DNA of 9,272 bases from contig JAZRPZ010000032.1 of assembly GCA_045649485.1 (NCBI GenBank), positions 1 to 9,272 on the forward strand, in the 5' to 3' direction. Positions 6,436 to 9,272 of the stretch are shown here, piece after piece. The translations under genes were made by a program, and so were the position numbers. A model generated the notes under the pieces. The model made no database searches. It was given only the letters and a program-made list of their open reading frames with translations, and was not told the DNA's origin. The DNA is from RUG11247 sp045649485 (GTDB lineage Bacteria; Bacillota; Clostridia; Christensenellales; Aristaeellaceae). Numbering within the stretch: position 1 is the stretch's first letter; every line of letters begins with the position of its first letter.

Positions 6436-6465
6436 TTGACGAACACTGTGTTGTATTGTTATAAT
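6436..6465 (+). promoter_or_regulatory. Strong sigma-A promoter for the peptidoglycan-binding membrane protein gene
   Basis: TTGACG (6436-6441) and TATAAT (6460-6465) are separated by 18 bases, and TG at 6457-6458 makes it an extended -10. An 11-bp palindrome AACAC-T-GTGTT (6442-6452) fills the spacer right after the -35, a usual place for a repressor site. A related inverted copy (ACAACACA, 6410-6417) lies upstream. Confidence 0.85.
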
Positions 6466-6486
6466 CAACTAAAATGCATGATTGAA

Positions 6487-6492
6487 TGGAGG
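6487..6492 (+). promoter_or_regulatory. Ribosome binding site that fixes the start at 6502
   Basis: TGGAGG ends nine bases before ATG 6502. The in-frame ATG at 6430 lies upstream of the promoter and cannot be on the transcript, so the shorter protein is correct. Confidence 0.85.
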
Positions 6493-6501
6493 CATTTACT
6501 T

Positions 6502-7758
6502 ATGGCAGCTCCTGTACAGAATAAATTCCAGAAGAAGATACGCAAGATACGCGCAAGCTATCGCAGAAAGATGCTGCTCGTTTTCGTTATCGCACTCATT
6601 ATCGGTGCGGTACTGGGCTGGATAGCCAATGACCGCCTTGCCGAAAACCTTGATTTCGCCACCGCCGGCGAACCCGAGGTCACTACCCGTCCTTCTCCCA
6701 GCTATCCTTCCCTCTGGCAGGATCCCAAGGAAGAAACCACCGATGAGCCTGAGGTAAGCGCCGAGCCCACCGAAGAGGCTTCCGCAGAACCCTCCGAAGA
6801 GCCTTCCGAAGAGCCCACTGCAGAACCTGCAGCCGAAGCTACTGAGGAAGCAACCGCAGAGCCCACCGAAGAGGCAACCGCAGAGCCCACTGCAGAACCT
6901 ACCGAGGAGCCCACTCCCGAACCCACTGCAGAGCCTACCGCAGAACCCACCCCCGAGCCCACTCCCGAACCCGTAGCAGGTTCTTTTGAGCTCCCCATCG
7001 AGATCGGCGAAACCTTCAGCTTCACCGTTGAAGTGCTGGCAGACGGCACTCCCCGCAAGAGCCTTGAGGATACCGAATACTTCTCCGTTCCCGTTTATAT
7101 CACTCTGGTCCGCCACATGGACAACGAGTACTACGCCGAGACCTACAGCGATGCATACATGCTCAAGGGCAACGAAGCCGGCTGCGAACTCGAAGTATCC
7201 GTTGGTGACTGCGAAGGCCTGAACGAACTGGTAATGCAGGACGCCGTTACCGTAGTCCTTCAGAATGCCGACGGCGAAATCCATCCCGGCTATCAGTTCA
7301 CCAATGCTGAAATCAGCGGCGATACCGATTCCCTCATTGCCACCGGTTCCAGCGCAACCATCTACAAGCGTTATACCTACGACGCCATCGAAGGCATCGA
7401 GTATCTCACCGTTTCTTACTACAACGGCGGCGAGATGAAGACTGTATACTACTCTCTCATCGCTCCCGAGCCCGAGGCAACTCCCGAGCCCGTTGTTGTT
7501 GAAGAAGAACCTGAAGTCACCGAGGAGCCCGAAGCCACTGAAGAACCCGAAGGCGAGCGCTACTCCCGCGGCGATGAAGGCGAAGGCGTAATGCTCCTGC
7601 AGCAGAAGCTTATCGACCTGGGCTTCCTTACCGGTCAGCCTGACGGACAGTACGGCTACTGGACCGCCTGCGCCGTTGAAGAGGCACAGAAGGCATTCGG
7701 TCTGGAGCAGACCGGTATTGCCGATGCAGAATTTCTTGATATCTTGTACAGCAAGTAA
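6502..7758 (+). CDS. Single-pass membrane protein with Pro/Glu/Thr linker and C-terminal peptidoglycan-binding domain
   Basis: This is a 418-residue envelope protein. Residues 1-23 are strongly basic (KKIRKIRASYRRK), and 24-42 form one hydrophobic membrane helix. This predicts an N-terminal anchor with the basic end in the cytosol and the rest outside. Residues about 74-157 are a flexible linker of repeated EPTAEP, EPTEEA and EPTPEP units, as in wall-spanning proteins. Residues about 158-320 form a mixed, probably beta-rich folded domain (SFELPIEIGETFSFTVEV) that I do not recognise. A second acidic linker runs about 321-352, and residues 354-416 match a peptidoglycan-binding domain 1 (PF01471): GDEGEGVMLLQQKLIDLGFL and DGQYGYWTACAVEEAQKAFG. 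No catalytic domain is evident, so it may be a scaffold or sensor linking membrane and wall. It has its own promoter and terminator and follows the mreB-like/peptidase pair, which fits an envelope role. Confidence 0.88.
   Translation: MAAPVQNKFQKKIRKIRASYRRKMLLVFVIALIIGAVLGWIANDRLAENLDFATAGEPEVTTRPSPSYPSLWQDPKEETTDEPEVSAEPTEEASAEPSEEPSEEPTAEPAAEATEEATAEPTEEATAEPTAEPTEEPTPEPTAEPTAEPTPEPTPEPVAGSFELPIEIGETFSFTVEVLADGTPRKSLEDTEYFSVPVYITLVRHMDNEYYAETYSDAYMLKGNEAGCELEVSVGDCEGLNELVMQDAVTVVLQNADGEIHPGYQFTNAEISGDTDSLIATGSSATIYKRYTYDAIEGIEYLTVSYYNGGEMKTVYYSLIAPEPEATPEPVVVEEEPEVTEEPEATEEPEGERYSRGDEGEGVMLLQQKLIDLGFLTGQPDGQYGYWTACAVEEAQKAFGLEQTGIADAEFLDILYSK
6741..6975 (+). repeat. Degenerate coding tandem repeat (Pro/Glu/Thr/Ala linker)
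   Basis: Twelve- and 24-base units encode EPTA, EPTE and EPTP tetrads. One exact 17-base copy (GCAACCGCAGAGCCCAC) occurs at 6850-6866 and again at 6874-6890, with a 24-base period. All units keep frame, so copy number changes would alter linker length without breaking the protein. Confidence 0.85.
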
Positions 7759-7785
7759 ACTCAGCAATTAACTTATATCACATCA

Positions 7786-7816
7786 AGAGACGCGGATCAA
7801 ATCCGCGTCTTTTCTT
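7786..7816 (+). terminator. Intrinsic terminator after the peptidoglycan-binding protein gene
   Basis: GACGCGGAT (7789-7797) pairs perfectly with ATCCGCGTC (7801-7809) around a CAA loop. The stem is extended by AGA with TTT, and TTTTCTTGTTTTT follows. Confidence 0.92.
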
Positions 7817-7912
7817 GTTTTTATACGATTTCTCACCGTATTGCTCATTATCAATTTCACACTATTTTTCCGGCACGGGCCTCAATATAAACTTTTCTTG
7901 CTACACACTCCC

Positions 7913-7969
7913 GACACAATTGTAAATTTCTCATTGACTTTGTTATGTACAACATGTTACAATTGTGTC
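7913..7969 (+). promoter_or_regulatory. 13-bp inverted repeat flanking the promoter of the last gene (putative operator pair)
   Basis: GACACAATTGTAA at 7913-7925 is the exact reverse complement of TTACAATTGTGTC at 7957-7969. Each arm contains the palindrome ACAATTGT (7916-7923 and 7959-7966), and their centres are 43 bp apart, about four helical turns. The right arm covers the -10 box and the left arm lies just upstream of the -35. The arrangement suits a dimeric regulator binding both sites. Confidence 0.55.
7934..7963 (+). promoter_or_regulatory. Sigma-A promoter for the second substrate-binding protein gene
   Basis: TTGACT (7934-7939) and TACAAT (7958-7963) are separated by 18 bases, with TG at 7955-7956 forming an extended -10. 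An 8-bp palindrome AACATGTT (7951-7958) overlaps the start of the -10. The predicted leader is about 80 bases. Confidence 0.82.
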
Positions 7970-8006
7970 CGACATACGGAAAGTATATTTTTTCGTGTTG
8001 TTTAAT

Positions 8007-8026
8007 CGGCGGGCGTCATACCGCCG
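8007..8026 (+). promoter_or_regulatory. Stem-loop in the 5' leader of the second substrate-binding protein gene
   Basis: CGGCGG (8007-8012) pairs perfectly with CCGCCG (8021-8026) around GCGTCATA. Flanking T's and A's add weak outer pairs. It ends 14 bases before the AGGAGG at 8040 and is followed by A's, not T's, so it is not a + strand terminator. A role in mRNA stability or translation is possible. Confidence 0.5.
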
Positions 8027-8052
8027 AAAAAAATTATTTAGGAGGTAGACCC

Positions 8053-9272
8053 ATGAAGAAGATGTCTCTGCTCCTCGTGCTGGCGATGGTTATCTCTATG
8101 ATGACCTTCACCGCATCTGCTGAAGGCACCTACACTCAGTCTCCCTGGTTCGACGCAGCTGTCGAAGCAGGCGAACTCCCCCCCGTTGAAGAGCGTCTCC
8201 CCGAGAATCCTTGCCTCATCAAGGAAGTTCTGGACGAGTACCTCGATCAGGAAGTCGGTAACTACGGCGGCACCATGCGCTTCGTTACCAACGGCGTTAA
8301 CTGGGATGCTGACATCTTCGTTGCCTGCAACGAAGGTATCCTGCTGATGGAATCCTCTGCATCCGACGTTATCACCGCCAACGTAGTTGAGTACTACGAA
8401 GTAAACGAGGACAACACCGTTTACACCTTCGGCCTCCGCAAGGGCCTGAAGTGGTCTGACGGCACCCCCGTTACCATGGCTGACGTTGAGTTCGGTGTCA
8501 ATGATGTTATCTTCAATGAGACCCTGACTCCCGTTGTTTCCACCTACATGCGTGATGGCGGCGTTGCAGCCGGCGATCCTTTCACCTTCACCAAGATCGA
8601 TGATTGGACCTTCTCCATCGCCTTCAAGACCCCCTACGGCGGCTTCCCCGTACACATCTCCATCGCAGGCTGGAAGGGCTACACCGATTTCATCAAGCCC
8701 GCCCACGTACTGAAGCAGTTCCACATCAACTATGCTGAAGAGTGCCACGGCTCTCTGGATGCATACTACGAGTTCATGCAGCCCTTCGCAACCAAGATGG
8801 GCTACGATGATGTTACCGTAGACGACAACTGGAAGTACGTATTCAACCAGGTTGACTGCACCAACTGGGAGCTGACTGACCCCAACGATGCTATCACCTC
8901 TTACTACTTCGGCGAAGAGATCACCACTCTGGGTTCCTTCCCCCAGCTGTACCCCTGGATCCTGAAGTCTGTTGACGGCAACAACTTCATGACCTTCGAG
9001 CGCAACCCCTACTACTTCAAGGTTGACGCTGATGGCCAGCAGCTGCCCTACTTCGACAAGCTGACCTCTCAGTATGTTGAAGACGTTGAGATGATGCAGT
9101 TCGCAGCCGCTTCCGGCGAAGTTGACTTCATGCGTGAAGCTGCTACCATCAACAACATCTCCATGTACCGTGAGTATTCCGCTGATGCAGGCATCACCGC
9201 CTACACCACCGACATGCACACCACCGCTTCCATCCTGTCCGTCAACTTCAACTACGGTCTGAACACTGACGG
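8053..9272 (+). CDS. ABC transporter family 5 substrate-binding protein, 5' part (C-terminus outside window)
   Basis: The first 406 codons of a secreted solute-binding protein of the SBP_bac_5 family are visible, and the frame is open to the window end. The start is fixed by AGGAGG at 8040-8045. The signal peptide is MKKMSLLLVLAMVISMM followed by TFTASA, with likely signal peptidase I cleavage after Ala 23. There is no lipobox Cys, which is unusual for such a protein in a Gram-positive cell. The mature N-terminus has the acidic segment ELPPVEERLPENP. Family hallmarks are FGLRKGLKWSDGTPVT (WSDGTPVT at 134-141) followed by MADVEFGVND, and RNPYYFKVD at 317-325. It is a paralogue of the gene ending at 1168, about 62% identical by hand over 91 shared residues. 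With its own promoter after a terminator, it probably leads an operon whose permease and ATPase genes would lie downstream, outside the window. The substrate (peptide or oligosaccharide) cannot be read from the sequence. Confidence 0.93.
   Translation, partial: MKKMSLLLVLAMVISMMTFTASAEGTYTQSPWFDAAVEAGELPPVEERLPENPCLIKEVLDEYLDQEVGNYGGTMRFVTNGVNWDADIFVACNEGILLMESSASDVITANVVEYYEVNEDNTVYTFGLRKGLKWSDGTPVTMADVEFGVNDVIFNETLTPVVSTYMRDGGVAAGDPFTFTKIDDWTFSIAFKTPYGGFPVHISIAGWKGYTDFIKPAHVLKQFHINYAEECHGSLDAYYEFMQPFATKMGYDDVTVDDNWKYVFNQVDCTNWELTDPNDAITSYYFGEEITTLGSFPQLYPWILKSVDGNNFMTFERNPYYFKVDADGQQLPYFDKLTSQYVEDVEMMQFAAASGEVDFMREAATINNISMYREYSADAGITAYTTDMHTTASILSVNFNYGLNTD

Noticed and set aside
6741..6975. 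Tandem repeats considered as a CRISPR array or minisatellite
   Set aside because: The units are 12-24 bases, keep the reading frame, have no unique spacers and encode a typical wall-spanning linker.
6496..7767. Gly/Cys/Phe-rich open frame on the - strand, plus a Val-Gly-Ser repeat frame at 6702-7058
   Set aside because: Both are reverse readings of the Pro/Glu/Thr linker repeats and show no independent start signals or domains.
8007..8026. Leader hairpin as an intrinsic terminator or known riboswitch
   Set aside because: A's follow it on the + strand, no T-run follows on the - strand, and the leader is too short and simple for a riboswitch class I know.
8038..9219. Long open frame on the - strand antisense to the second substrate-binding protein
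   Set aside because: The + strand frame has a ribosome binding site, signal peptide and family motifs; the reverse frame is a low-complexity shadow that even covers the + strand ribosome binding site.

Overview
All recognisable genes in this 9.3 kb window lie on the + strand. The window looks like chromosomal DNA of a spore-forming Clostridia-type Firmicute. Supporting signs are a clear SpoIIID sporulation regulator, an MreB/Mbl-type actin homologue, strong AGGAGG-type ribosome binding sites, sigma-A-like extended -10 promoters and compact intrinsic terminators. The substrate-binding protein style (signal peptide ending in ASA, then an acidic ELPPVEERLPE-like segment) and the Pro/Glu/Thr-rich linker suggest an uncultured gut lineage such as Christensenellales, but that is a low-confidence impression. 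I see no RNA gene, transposon, phage gene or CRISPR array.

Layout: (1) 2-1168, the 3' part of a family 5 (peptide/oligosaccharide type) ABC transporter substrate-binding protein, closed by a strong UUCG-loop terminator. (2) 1276-1533, spoIIID, followed by a hairpin and T-tract. (3) 1654-2664, a UroD/MtaA-type (zinc, corrinoid-linked) methyltransferase-like protein. (4) 2735-4498, a 587-residue cytosolic protein that looks like an alpha/alpha-toroid plus beta-sandwich carbohydrate-active enzyme of unknown specificity. Its promoter is interleaved with the terminator of the previous gene. (5) 4695-5711, a divergent MreB-like protein, closely followed by (6) 5716-6399, a YgjP/DUF45-type zinc metallopeptidase; these two form a probable operon. 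(7) 6502-7758, a single-pass membrane protein with a Pro/Glu/Thr linker and a C-terminal peptidoglycan-binding domain, with its own strong promoter and terminator. (8) 8053 to the window end, the 5' two thirds of a second family 5 substrate-binding protein, a close paralogue of gene 1. Its well-formed promoter is bracketed by a 13-bp inverted repeat.

The genes form two themes. One is cell envelope and sporulation: spoIIID, MreB-like, YgjP-like and the peptidoglycan-binding membrane protein. The other is nutrient handling: two substrate-binding proteins, the methyltransferase-like protein and the putative glycan enzyme. spoIIID and an mreB/mbl gene are commonly direct neighbours in Firmicutes; here two metabolic genes separate them. 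No single new system is obvious. The strongest leads are the MreB-like protein with altered ATPase motifs, the interrupted spoIIID-mreB neighbourhood, and the symmetric elements around the promoter of the last gene.
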